From NCBI GenBank assembly GCA_963814975.1, contig CAWFFB010000026.1, positions 124,001 to 188,000 of the forward strand: a DNA stretch of 64,000 nucleotides. Direction: 5' to 3'. The DNA comes from CAVUXJ01 sp963814975. GTDB taxonomy: Bacteria; Acidobacteriota; Vicinamibacteria; Vicinamibacterales; CAVVIG01. The notes under the pieces are model-generated. The model searched no databases, was not told where the DNA came from, and saw only the letters and a program-made list of their open reading frames with translations. Each line of letters opens with the position of its first letter. Positions within the stretch are counted from its first letter, which is position 1. The translations under genes and the position numbers were made by a program. This document shows, one piece after another, positions 52,501 to 61,368 of this stretch.

Positions 52501-52950
52501 CTAGTTCGCGAGAGGAATCGCGATCGTGACGCGATCCTCGGTGCCCACCACTTTCGTGGTATGGCCCTTGCCGGTCGTGTCTTCGATCAAGTTGATGTGA
52601 CCGGGACCCATCGTGATCTTCTTGCCGCCTGCCACCTCAATTTCTCCCCGACCGCTGAGGGTAATGACGTACTGGCGCCTGGGCCCCACATGCCAATCGC
52701 TGAACGTCCCGGGCGGCGTTCGACGAAACTGCACGCCCGTTGATTTCATCATCTCCGACACGTTTCCGTTCAGCTTCATTGGCACCTCTTCGGAATGACT
52801 CTGGCCGTCGGGACCGGTGTAGATGCGCGTCACCATGATCGGCTTCCCCGTCTGGGCCGACAGGTGATCCTGATCGGTTCGTGCGCGCCAGGTGAGAAAC
52901 AACAAGCCGGCCAATGCAACCAGAGCCAGGCGTCTCGCGGTCGATCTCAT
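52501..52950 (-). CDS. Secreted cupin protein (paralogue of 23121-23570)
   Basis: 149 residues; ATG at 52950 after GGAGGTCAC. Signal or anchor MRSTARRLALVALAGLLFLT. Cupin core FSDWHVGPRRQYVITLSGRG, EIEVAGGKKITMGPGHINLI, EDTTGKGHTTKVVGTEDRVT. The match to the protein at 23121-23570 is almost residue for residue, and the DNA is alike too, while surrounding genes differ. A recent dispersed duplication fits best. Convergent with PDL-G-W copy G. Substrate unknown. Confidence 0.75.
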   Translation of the reverse strand: MRSTARRLALVALAGLLFLTWRARTDQDHLSAQTGKPIMVTRIYTGPDGQSHSEEVPMKLNGNVSEMMKSTGVQFRRTPPGTFSDWHVGPRRQYVITLSGRGEIEVAGGKKITMGPGHINLIEDTTGKGHTTKVVGTEDRVTIAIPLAN

Positions 52951-53148
52951 GTGACCTCCTAACGGAACAGAGTCTCCAAGAAACGATCGATGTTCTTCGT
53001 GCCTTCGTGGTTACCGTCGGTTGCCGCCCAAGCAACCGCGCTCCGGTTGCGGTCGCGGTTCCACAGACGCAAGTTCAGATGCCCCGCCGACGGCCGACAC
53101 TCCATGGTTCTGACCACGTGTCATCAGCACGCCGCCCGCACGCGAGGA

Positions 53149-55050
53149 TCAGTACGCGATTGCGTAGCAGTCTCGCCGTGGATCCGCAGCGGCGAACCGA
53201 TTGCCCGTGGCGGGATCGATCATGACCGCGGTCGCGCAGCCCGACATCCCGAACGGCCGCAACCGGCTCACGTTGTGGCCACGCGCGCGGAGGTCCTCGT
53301 ACACCGCGTCGGATACCGTCGCCTCCACGTTGAGTTGGTTGAACCCCGCCGCGTGCGGCCAGAACGACCCATAGAAGTGCAGCGTCTGCACTCGCGGCCG
53401 TTCGAAGGCGGCGTGCAGATTGGGATACCAGTCGTCCCAGAACTCCACCACGCTCAAGAACGCCTGCAGGATGGTCTGGTCCTGATTGTCGCCGCCGGGC
53501 GTGCCCAGCGCCATCATCGGCGTGTCGCCCTTGAACACCAGGCTCGGCGTCAGCGTGTAGCGCGGGCGCGCATGTGGGCGAATCTGGTTGGCTCGAGTCT
53601 TGTCGAGCCAGAACTGCTCGCCGCGAACGCTCATGCCGATGCCTGTCTCTCCAAGAATCACCGCGCCCGGCACCCACCCGCCGCTCGGCGTGACGTCGAA
53701 GATGTTTCCGTCCTTGTCGATGATGGCGATATGGGTCGTGTCCTTGAGCACGCCCGCGGCGTCCTGTCCGCGCGACGCCATGATCAGCGGGTCGGGGTGC
53801 GCGCGCGCGGTCGTCGCGCCGGCCGGGACGTCCGCCTTCCAGTACGGCCACTGCTTCACCTGCGAGTCGTATCGGAGAGGATCGCCGGCGGCAAACGCGG
53901 TCGACGCGCGTGTCCGATCGATGAGAGCGGCCCGCTCTTTCGCATAAGCCTTCGACAGGAGCCCCTCGGAGGGCACCTTCACGAACGACGGATCGCCGTA
54001 AAACGAATCACGGTCCGCATACGCGAGCTTCATCGCTTCCACGACCGTGTGGAGGTAGTCGGCGCTCGCGTAGCCCATCGCGTGCAGATCGAACGACTCC
54101 AGGATGTTGAGCGTCTGCAGCAGCACGGGACCCTGGCTGCCGAATCCGTGCTTGTAGACCGTGTAGCCGCGATAGGTCGTGCGGGCCGGCTCCTCGATGC
54201 GCGCGAAGTATTCGGCGAAATCACGCTCGTCGAAGGGCGCGTCGTGCTTTCGAAGAAAGGCCACCATCTCGCGGGCGATGTCGCCCTTGTAGAACCGATC
54301 GCGCGCCGCGATGATGCCGGCCTGGCGCCCACGGCTCCGCGCGCCACGTTCCGCCTCCACCATGCGTCGCAACGTGCGTGCGGTGGCTGGCAGCTTGATG
54401 GTTTCGCCAGGCGCGTACGGCGAGCCGTCGGATTTGAGCCAGTAGGTCTTGTTCCCGGGCCACCGCTCGAAGAAGTCACGCTCGTTTTGTATGGCCTGGG
54501 TGGTGCTCGGCCGTATGGGAAAACCGCGCTCCGCGTATCCAATGGCCGGAGCGACGACCTCCTCGAAGCTCATCGTGCCCCACTTCTCGAGCACGGTGAG
54601 CGCGGCGTGAAGGGCGCCGGGCACCACTGCGGGATCCAGGCCCTCGCCCTGCAACGTCTTCCCGCGCGACAGGTACCAGTCGACGTCCACCGCGTGAGGC
54701 GCCCAGCCCTGGCCGACGACAGAGGTGACTTTGGCTTCTTTCTTCGGGTACACCAACACGAGCGCCTCGCCGCCGAGGCTATAGAGGTCCTGCTCCAGCA
54801 CTCCGCCAGCGAGCAGCGCGGCCACGCCGGCGTCGAACGCATTGCCGCCTTTCAGCAGGATGCCGAAGGCCGTGGCGGTGGTCAGCGGATGGCCGGTGGA
54901 TACGCCACCGGACGGCCCCATCACGGCGGGCCGCAACGCCGACCCGGCCGGCTGACGATCCTGTCTCGGGACCTGCGTGGTGCTCGTATCGGCGAAGCCG
55001 ACCACGAAGCACGCCGCGCCGAGGACGAACGCGCGCCAACGACCTCTCAT
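53149..55050 (-). CDS. ggt: Gamma-glutamyltransferase
   Basis: 633 residues, ATG at 55050. Signal MRGRWRAFVLGAACFVVGFA. N-terminal nucleophile hydrolase of the GGT family: GVSTGHPLTTATAFGILLKG, GNAFDAGVAALLAGGVLEQD, SLGGEALVLVYPKKE. The nucleophile threonine is in VLKDTTHIAIIDKDGNIFDV (about residue 430), where autoprocessing yields two subunits. Substrate-loop sequence ARPRYTLTPSLVFKGDTPMM, ALGTPGGDNQDQTIL. It transfers or hydrolyses gamma-glutamyl groups in the periplasm, degrading glutathione and similar peptides. A DUF969/DUF979 transporter, linked to 5-oxoproline uptake, lies 6 kb away. Confidence 0.88.
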   Translation of the reverse strand: MRGRWRAFVLGAACFVVGFADTSTTQVPRQDRQPAGSALRPAVMGPSGGVSTGHPLTTATAFGILLKGGNAFDAGVAALLAGGVLEQDLYSLGGEALVLVYPKKEAKVTSVVGQGWAPHAVDVDWYLSRGKTLQGEGLDPAVVPGALHAALTVLEKWGTMSFEEVVAPAIGYAERGFPIRPSTTQAIQNERDFFERWPGNKTYWLKSDGSPYAPGETIKLPATARTLRRMVEAERGARSRGRQAGIIAARDRFYKGDIAREMVAFLRKHDAPFDERDFAEYFARIEEPARTTYRGYTVYKHGFGSQGPVLLQTLNILESFDLHAMGYASADYLHTVVEAMKLAYADRDSFYGDPSFVKVPSEGLLSKAYAKERAALIDRTRASTAFAAGDPLRYDSQVKQWPYWKADVPAGATTARAHPDPLIMASRGQDAAGVLKDTTHIAIIDKDGNIFDVTPSGGWVPGAVILGETGIGMSVRGEQFWLDKTRANQIRPHARPRYTLTPSLVFKGDTPMMALGTPGGDNQDQTILQAFLSVVEFWDDWYPNLHAAFERPRVQTLHFYGSFWPHAAGFNQLNVEATVSDAVYEDLRARGHNVSRLRPFGMSGCATAVMIDPATGNRFAAADPRRDCYAIAY

Positions 55051-55170
55051 GGTCTACCTCGCGATGAATGATCGGTTCGGCTGTGTCCGGCTCCAGGGTG
55101 CATGACCGGCACGGCCGCCAGATTCAGCAGCCGGACGGCAGTGTATTCCCCTCGCACCACGGATTCAATG

Positions 55171-55704
55171 TCAGAGCGGCTTGCGCAAGACCTCGAACGC
55201 GAGATCGTCCCGCCGCGGTAGACCGAAGCGTTGATCGCCGTACGGGAAGGGCCTGCGTTCCCCCGTCCGACGATAGCCGCGGCGTTCGTACCAGGCGATG
55301 AGCTCGGTGCGCTGCGCGATCACCGTCATGTGCACCGCTCGCGAAGACCAGTGCTCGATCGCCCAGCGTTCGGCCGCCTCGAGCATCTGACGGCCAAGGC
55401 CCGCATCCTGCATGGTCGGCCGGATCGTCAACAACCCGAGATAACAGTCCTCACCGGTCCGCTCGAGGTGAACGCAGGCCACCAGCAGGTGATCCCGCTC
55501 GTGCAGCAGGATCACGTTGCCGGGTCTGGCGATCGTTTCCGCCAGTCCTTCGACGTCGACTCTCTGCCCGTCGAGCAGATCCGCCTCGGTCGTCCACCCT
55601 GCCTTGCTGCTGTCGCCGCGGTACGCGGAATTGATCAGCGCGACCAGCGCCGCCGCTTCCGCGGTCTCAGCCGGTCGAGTGCTCAAGTTGACGAACGGAA
55701 TCAT
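55171..55704 (-). CDS. GNAT-family N-acetyltransferase
   Basis: 177 residues from the ATG at 55704; a TTG five codons earlier is possible. GNAT fold: PAETAEAAALVALINSAYRG, NVILLHERDHLLVACVHLER, YLGLLTIRPTMQDAGLGRQM with the acetyl-CoA pyrophosphate loop (Q-D-A-G-L-G), LEAAERWAIEHWSSRAVHMT, ELIAWYERRGYRRTGERRPF. It acetylates an unknown amine in the cytoplasm. It is between ggt and the alpha/beta hydrolase gene on the same strand, with 49 bases to the latter's stop. Confidence 0.8.
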   Translation of the reverse strand: MIPFVNLSTRPAETAEAAALVALINSAYRGDSSKAGWTTEADLLDGQRVDVEGLAETIARPGNVILLHERDHLLVACVHLERTGEDCYLGLLTIRPTMQDAGLGRQMLEAAERWAIEHWSSRAVHMTVIAQRTELIAWYERRGYRRTGERRPFPYGDQRFGLPRRDDLAFEVLRKPL

Positions 55705-55752
55705 CAGTCGCGCTCGCAAGCCGCCGGCCGGACAGATCGTGTCTTCGGGACG

Positions 55753-57759
55753 CTACCGTAGGATATCGCTCGCTTCCGCCTGGCGAACCATCGCGTCGGC
55801 ATCGGCCTGGCGCAGGAACCCTTCGTGTACCAGCTTGCCGGTCGCCGCGGTCACGGCCTGCGTGTAGCCGTCGTGCGTGTGATACCGCTCCTCGAGCGAG
55901 GGACGCGGATCGCCGCTCGCGAGACGTTCCGCCTTGGTCTTCGCGAAGGGAATGAATCCTCCGACCGGCGATGTGAACTGGCACATCTGGCCCTTGAACA
56001 CACCCGACGACAGGACGTTCCAACCGGTGTAGGTACCGAGCGGCGCCATCTGCAGCGGCGACTTCACGCCTGCGACCTCGTTGCCGTCGGCATCCACCCT
56101 GACGACGAGCAGCGGCAGGACCTGTTTGATCGTCGGCGTCTTCGTCAGAAACCCTGATTGGTCGTGGTACGAGAAATGAGTCCCCAGCTCGTAGTCCAGC
56201 AGCGGGTGCACGAGATGCTCCGGAGATGGCTTGCCCGGGATGCGCGGGAATCCCATCGCCGCGTTCGTGTCCGCCACCAGCGTGCCGTCGGCGAGCGTTG
56301 GGTACTTGCTTGGCGGCATCGGCGTGTCGTTGGTGACCCAATTGGTCAATCGCGCGAGCAGAGCGGATCGCATGGGAGCTGCGGGCGCCGGGTTGGCGGG
56401 CAGCTCGCAGCCGGTGGCCGGACCGCTCGTCGTGCTGAAGCCCCCCGGCCCTCCTCCATGCGTCACACCAGGGAAGTAATACCGGCGAACGTTGTCCGGC
56501 AACGGCAGATCAGCCTTGGCCGTTGTCCCCACGAGCATGAACGACGCTCGCAGCCCCCAGAACTCGGCAGACCCGAACGTCTCCATGATCTTCGGACAGG
56601 TATGCGTTGCACGGCAGCGATCGAGCAGCCCCCCCGTGCCACGTCCGCGCGCCGTATCGGCCCAGTCTTCCCACCAGGCGGGCGCTTCGTGACCGAGCTC
56701 GTAGAGCTGCACGGTCCCGCCCGGCAGCGCGAAGCGTCTGTTGAGATCGATGACGCGCGCCGCGATGTGAGGATTGCTGCCGTCCCACACGATCCGCCCC
56801 TTCTCGTCCTGGTTGAATCCAAGATGGATGTAGGCCCTGAGAAACGTGCCCGACTGCGAGCTGCCTTCGGAAATCGCCCACCGGATTCTGCCCGCCACCG
56901 GATTCGGCGTTCCGGCATCGTCCTGTTTCTCGTAGCGGAAGAAGGAATTGACGTCCCTGGTGGCAGCAAACCCCATCCCGAGCACGAGCGGATCCTTCGC
57001 GACATACTGCAGCTCGTACAAGAGCGCGGGGTTGAAACCGTTCTTCAGGCAGAGGTGGGCCGGATCCGGCTTTCCGGGAAACGGTGCGGTCGTGCAATCG
57101 GCGAACGCCCAGTCGCTGCTCGAATATTTCACGACGCCGTCCTTGACGCCGGTGGCGCTTTCCGAGGCGGCCGACACGAGCGACGCCTTTGTCGTGTCCA
57201 GGCTCGCTGGCGGATACGGGGATGGCGTGTTGCGCGGAATGATCAACGCCGCCGTGCTGCCGGTCTGATCGGTGAGCCGCACGAGGAACGGGCCGGTGAT
57301 GCTGCTGCCGTCCGGATTCCGGGCTCTCGGCACTTGGATCGTCTGATTGATCGCCGTTGGCAGCACGTCGCCTTGCCAGCCGCTCACGAGCGAAACGTGT
57401 CCATCGGGGCTGGCCGTGGGGACGCCGTTCCCTCGATTCACGACGGAGTACATCAGCACGCCGCTCGCCTTCGTCATCTCGACCGGCTTGATCAGGGCGA
57501 ACGTCGCGATGTACTCCGCCTTGCCACCGGCATTCCGCGGGGCGAATTGAATATCGGTGATCAGGGCATTCTTGGGATCGGCCGGATCGAGCTCGCCGTA
57601 AGCCTTGCCGGTGATCTTCTCGTACTGGCCGGCCGCGCCGGCGGGCGCGGGCGCTGGTTCGACCTTGAGGATCTCGATGCGCGTCACGCGCGCTTCGCCA
57701 ACCGCGGCTGACGAGAGGATACCGATCGCCATCACGCCGAGGAGCGTCCTGCGGTTCAT
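55753..57759 (-). CDS. Secreted alpha/beta-hydrolase-domain protein (PF20091-like)
   Basis: 668 residues, ATG at 57759. Signal peptide MNRRTLLGVMAIGILSSAAV. The N-terminal beta domain has ITGKAYGELDPADPKNALIT, VLMYSVVNRGNG and GHVSLVSGWQGDVLP. The probable nucleophile elbow is SEGSSQSGTFLRAYIHLGFN (serine near residue 300). A late His/Asp region occurs around THGGGPGGFSTTSGPATGCE and QLVHPLLDYELG-like sequence (LVHPLLDYELGTHFSYHDQS). Members are esterases or have no assigned activity. No partner is evident. Confidence 0.75.
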   Translation of the reverse strand: MNRRTLLGVMAIGILSSAAVGEARVTRIEILKVEPAPAPAGAAGQYEKITGKAYGELDPADPKNALITDIQFAPRNAGGKAEYIATFALIKPVEMTKASGVLMYSVVNRGNGVPTASPDGHVSLVSGWQGDVLPTAINQTIQVPRARNPDGSSITGPFLVRLTDQTGSTAALIIPRNTPSPYPPASLDTTKASLVSAASESATGVKDGVVKYSSSDWAFADCTTAPFPGKPDPAHLCLKNGFNPALLYELQYVAKDPLVLGMGFAATRDVNSFFRYEKQDDAGTPNPVAGRIRWAISEGSSQSGTFLRAYIHLGFNQDEKGRIVWDGSNPHIAARVIDLNRRFALPGGTVQLYELGHEAPAWWEDWADTARGRGTGGLLDRCRATHTCPKIMETFGSAEFWGLRASFMLVGTTAKADLPLPDNVRRYYFPGVTHGGGPGGFSTTSGPATGCELPANPAPAAPMRSALLARLTNWVTNDTPMPPSKYPTLADGTLVADTNAAMGFPRIPGKPSPEHLVHPLLDYELGTHFSYHDQSGFLTKTPTIKQVLPLLVVRVDADGNEVAGVKSPLQMAPLGTYTGWNVLSSGVFKGQMCQFTSPVGGFIPFAKTKAERLASGDPRPSLEERYHTHDGYTQAVTAATGKLVHEGFLRQADADAMVRQAEASDILR

Positions 57760-57947
57760 ATGCGGTGCCTCCAGCAGCCGAAGGATACTCTACCCGGGCA
57801 CGATCAGTCTGTGTCGAACGAGCCGGCTCATTGGCGGGGTTTGGCCAGGCAGCGGCCTCCAGCGGCCCTTCCGGTTCTGCGCAGGCTCGCAGAAAATGAG
57901 GGAGCGCGCCGTGTGGCGATGGAAACGCGTATGCTCGGTAGGCTCCC

Positions 57948-59165
57948 ATGCAAGAACAGACGATCAGCATCATCCTGGCGGGCGGCATCGGTTCGCGTCT
58001 GCATCCCCTGACCGCCGATAGAGCCAAGCCGGCCGTGCCCTTCGGAGGGCGATACCGCATCATCGATTTCACGCTCAGCAACTGTCTGCATTCGGGACTG
58101 CGCCGCATCCTTGTGCTCACGCAGTACAAATCCCAGTCGCTGCAAAAGCATCTGCGTGACGGGTGGTCCATCTACAACGCCGAATTGGGCGACTACATCA
58201 CCCCGGTCCCCCCACAGATGCGGACTGGTGAATCGTGGTACAGGGGCACGGCCGACGCCATCTACCAGAACCTCTACCTGCTGGAGCGAAGCGGTGCGGA
58301 GTACGTGCTGATTCTTTCGGGCGATCACATTTACCGGATGGACTATGCCGCGATCCTGCAGCACCACCGCGATTCAGGAGCCGAGTTGACCGTCGCGTGT
58401 CTGACGGTCGATCTCGAACAGGCCAAGTCCTTCGGGGTGATGACGGTGGATGAGGAGGACCGGATTGTTTCCTTTCAGGAAAAGCCGGAACGACCACAGA
58501 GCATGCCAGGAGACTCGGAACACGCGCTTGCATCCATGGGCGTCTACGTATTTTCGATGAAAATGCTGGCCGAGCTCCTGCACGAGGATCACGGCGGCGA
58601 CTCGACCCACGATTTCGGCGCGGACATTCTCCCCTCGACGGTGGGCCGGCACCGGGTCACGGCCTATCGCTTTGGCGGCACGAGCGGGCGGGTCACGGCC
58701 GATCGTTATTGGCGGGACGTGGGAACAATCGATGCGTACTACGAAGCAAACATGGACCTCCTGCGGCCTGTGCCGGCGATGGACCTGTATCAAGGGGACT
58801 GGCCGATCCGAACCTACGAGGGACAGCATCCTCCGGCTCGCAGCGTGCCCGGCAGCTCGGGGCGGGAGGCGGAAATTGTCAACTGCATGCTCGCTTCGGG
58901 CACTCTGATCGTCGGGGGAACCGTTCGACACGCCATCTTATTCCCGAACGTTCGCGTTGAAGAGGGCGCCATGATCGACAACTCGCTCCTCTTCCAGAAT
59001 GTCACCGTCGGGGAGGGAGCCGAACTGCGGCGCTGCATTATCGATAAACACGTGGTGGTTCCCGCGGGCGAGAGGATCGGCTTCGACCTGCAGCGCGATG
59101 CGGAGCGCTTTACCGTCTCCGATCACGGCATCGTCGTCGTCTGCAAAGGGTATCGGTTTGACTAA
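57948..59165 (+). CDS. glgC: Glucose-1-phosphate adenylyltransferase
   Basis: 405 residues. ATG at 57948. Nucleotidyltransferase motif ILAGGIGSRLHPLTADRAKP and AVPFGGRYRIIDFTLSNCLH, VLTQYKSQSLQKHLRDGW, YRGTADAIYQNLYLLERSGA, LILSGDHIYRMDYAAILQHH with the metal Asp, FQEKPERP with the substrate lysine, and ASMGVYVFSMKML. The C-terminal left-handed beta-helix ends VRVEEGAMIDNSLLFQNVTV, RRCIIDKHVVVPAGERIGFD. Forms ADP-glucose for glycogen, usually with fructose-1,6-bisphosphate control. No glgA or glgB near. Confidence 0.93.
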   Translation: MQEQTISIILAGGIGSRLHPLTADRAKPAVPFGGRYRIIDFTLSNCLHSGLRRILVLTQYKSQSLQKHLRDGWSIYNAELGDYITPVPPQMRTGESWYRGTADAIYQNLYLLERSGAEYVLILSGDHIYRMDYAAILQHHRDSGAELTVACLTVDLEQAKSFGVMTVDEEDRIVSFQEKPERPQSMPGDSEHALASMGVYVFSMKMLAELLHEDHGGDSTHDFGADILPSTVGRHRVTAYRFGGTSGRVTADRYWRDVGTIDAYYEANMDLLRPVPAMDLYQGDWPIRTYEGQHPPARSVPGSSGREAEIVNCMLASGTLIVGGTVRHAILFPNVRVEEGAMIDNSLLFQNVTVGEGAELRRCIIDKHVVVPAGERIGFDLQRDAERFTVSDHGIVVVCKGYRFD

Positions 59166-59387
59166 GTTGGCCTGTCCCGCTGAACAAGCACCAGACTCCG
59201 GAGCGCGGCGCCCGGACGCCACCCCAGCGCGGGTGCCGCGCCGGGGACCCCGGACGCCACGGCGCGACGACCGAGCATACCGGGAGCAGGTAAGGGAGGA
59301 GCCACGCCGCCAGCCGGGATGCCCCGCCCGGAAGCTGGTAGTTGTTCAACGGATACAGGCGACTATGTCGATGCGACCGTCGCGCTG

Positions 59388-60089
59388 TCAGCGAGAAGCG
59401 GCCTGTGCCACCGGCGCCGCGGGAGTTTCCCGAAAGTCCTCCGGGTTCTCCAGACGGCGCGGTGAGTCGCTGACCCGTCGTTGCGGCATGAGAAGCAGAT
59501 TGCGTGTATTGGCGGTGCTTCTGATGGTGCGCTGGACAACGCGTCCGCCCAGCCACCAAAGCGTCACGCTCTGACCCAGAGCCATCGTCGTGAGCGCATA
59601 GTAGGTGAGGGTGACCAGTGCGCAGGTCAGCGAGAAGTTTGTCGCGAGGAGCCGCGTGGAAACCGCTGCGATGGTGAAGATTCCGCACAGGTCCAGACCC
59701 ACCGCGAATGCACGCTTGCCGATGGCCCTGAAGTCCCAGCGTCGATCTGCCGCCAGCGTCAGTCGCAGGCCGTCGTCAGGAATGATCGCACTGGGTGCCT
59801 GAGCAGGAACCGCGTCGTTCCCGGACAGCCGGAGGAACTCGCTGATCAAGGGTTCGGGAGACAAACCAACGGCGACCGCATAGGCGCGAAGATGGGCGCG
59901 TCCGAAAAGCCCGCCGGGCCAATCCTCGATGTCGCCGCGCTCGAGGCCTGCCAGCAAGGCGAGCGGAACTTTCGTGGCCTCGGCGATCGCCTGCAGCTTG
60001 AGGCCGCGACGCTCCCGTTCATCTCGCAAATGCCGGCCGAACTCGCGATACGTGATATTCAAGAGTTGTGTCGATGGTCGATCAGCCAT
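59388..60089 (-). CDS. RodZ-like helix-turn-helix membrane protein
   Basis: 233 residues from the ATG at 60089 (weak ribosome site). N-terminal HTH_25: ITYREFGRHLRDERERRGLK, LQAIAEATKVPLALLAGLER, GDIEDWPGGLFGRAHLRAYA, VAVGLSPEPLISEFLRLSG. The middle has three or so hydrophobic helices (FAVGLDLCGIFTIAAVSTRL, LTCALVTLTYYALTTMALGQ). RodZ has a single membrane pass and a periplasmic domain; here the helices make an RDD-like membrane part instead. Probably a membrane-tied regulator or cytoskeletal anchor. Confidence 0.6.
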   Translation of the reverse strand: MADRPSTQLLNITYREFGRHLRDERERRGLKLQAIAEATKVPLALLAGLERGDIEDWPGGLFGRAHLRAYAVAVGLSPEPLISEFLRLSGNDAVPAQAPSAIIPDDGLRLTLAADRRWDFRAIGKRAFAVGLDLCGIFTIAAVSTRLLATNFSLTCALVTLTYYALTTMALGQSVTLWWLGGRVVQRTIRSTANTRNLLLMPQRRVSDSPRRLENPEDFRETPAAPVAQAASR

Positions 60090-60220
60090 CGCGGGCTGAC
60101 CGCGCCGAGTGAGTAGAGCACAAGTGCAGTCGGTTGGCGCCGCCGCCAACCCTTCGCCACGCTTAACAGAAACAGGGAGATGACGATCAGGACGCCGACG
60201 GCCGCGCTGATTGTCAGCAT
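60059..60220 (-). CDS. Possible 53-residue membrane protein
   Basis: ATG at 60220, TGA at 60059. MLTISAAVGVLIVISLFLLS is a clean membrane helix, followed by VAKGWRRRQPTALVLYSLGA, with basic residues on the likely cytoplasmic side. It overlaps the next gene by about 30 bases. No good ribosome site is visible. It could be a small partner of the HTH membrane protein. Confidence 0.3.
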   Translation of the reverse strand: MLTISAAVGVLIVISLFLLSVAKGWRRRQPTALVLYSLGAVSPRWLIDHRHNS

Positions 60221-60405
60221 GAGACGCTAACCATACGCCGCTGTGCCGTTCTGTGCAACATTTTTTGATCGAGCCAAGTTTACGGACGTGGCGGGTAGCG
60301 TCCACGCGCCAGGCGCGCGCACGACGCGAATCCGGCTGGTCGATGCTCTGGCGTGCCGTGTTCACGCTGAAGAGCCGCTGGAGGCTGGCGCGTCAGGCCT
60401 CTGCC

Positions 60406-61368
60406 TCACGACATGAGTCGAATCAGGCTCCACATCAGCACGACGTGTACGGCCCAAAGCGCGATCGCAAACGGGACTTGCGCGCGTATCACCCCGTAGT
60501 CGCTCTTCATTCCGAGCAGCGCGACCGGCACAAGATTGAAGTTCGCGGCCATCGGGGTCATCAGCGTGCCAGTTGCGCCCGCGCTGAGCGTGAGAACCGC
60601 AACCGCAGCGGGATCGGCCCCGAATGGACGGATGATCAGCGGGACGAGGACCCCGGCCGCGATAACCGGAAACGCCGCGAATGCGTTGCCGAGCACCATG
60701 GTCAGCACGGTCATGCTGAGGCAGTTCGCAAGCACGAAGAGGAACAGGTGTTCGGTGGGCACCAGCCGCACGATGCCGCCCGCGATGAAGTCGCCCACCT
60801 TCGCCGCGGCGAGGATGACACCCAGTGACGCGAGGAGCTGCGGCAGGATATTGGCGGAGCCCATCAGTTCGTTGAGGCGCCGCCCTTCTCCCATCAGCGC
60901 ACGGCCCGTGGATCGTGTGAGCCTCACGGCGATCGCCATCGCCAGCACGCTGCCGTAACCCAGTCCGATGATAGCGCCGCGGTTTGCATCGAGGCCCAGT
61001 ACGCGAAACATGATCGCGAACACGAAGGTGACAGTCGGAATGGCCAGCACGGGCAGGAAGATCCGGTCGCCCAGCTCGCGTGCGTGGCGTGCCTGCTCCG
61101 CCTTCCGGTCCGGCATCGGTCCATGGCTCACCTGTCCTGATCCGTCGAGCACGACCATCGCGATCACGAGCACGCCTGTGACCCAGTGAGGCACCATGTC
61201 ACCGGCGCCGAAGAAGATGACGCCGAGAATCAGCCAGAAAGCTCCGGTGCCCCAGCGGCGCGGGTGGGCCCGGTCAGCACCGGTCAGGATCGCGAAGCAG
61301 ATCAGCACCAGCCCGGTGATCAGATAGACAGCGCCGAGGCTGAAAATGAGACCGCCGACGGATCTCAT
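60406..61368 (-). CDS. DUF979 family membrane protein, probable 5-oxoproline transporter subunit
   Basis: 320 residues, ATG at 61368 overlapping the DUF969 stop by one base (TGATG). About eight to ten membrane helices: LIFSLGAVYLITGLVLICFA, WLILGVIFFGAGDMVPHWVT, IFLPVLAIPTVTFVFAIMFR, LPQLLASLGVILAAAKVGDF, IAGGIVRLVPTEHLFLFVLA, NCLSMTVLTMVLGNAFAAFP, ATGTLMTPMAANFNLVPVAL. DUF979 and DUF969 are always adjacent; database naming links the pair to 5-oxoproline uptake next to 5-oxoprolinase genes, which are not in the window. Intact. Confidence 0.8.
   Translation of the reverse strand: MRSVGGLIFSLGAVYLITGLVLICFAILTGADRAHPRRWGTGAFWLILGVIFFGAGDMVPHWVTGVLVIAMVVLDGSGQVSHGPMPDRKAEQARHARELGDRIFLPVLAIPTVTFVFAIMFRVLGLDANRGAIIGLGYGSVLAMAIAVRLTRSTGRALMGEGRRLNELMGSANILPQLLASLGVILAAAKVGDFIAGGIVRLVPTEHLFLFVLANCLSMTVLTMVLGNAFAAFPVIAAGVLVPLIIRPFGADPAAVAVLTLSAGATGTLMTPMAANFNLVPVALLGMKSDYGVIRAQVPFAIALWAVHVVLMWSLIRLMS

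Noticed and set aside
56158..57711. 517-codon plus-strand frame opposite the alpha/beta hydrolase
   Set aside because: Antisense shadow.
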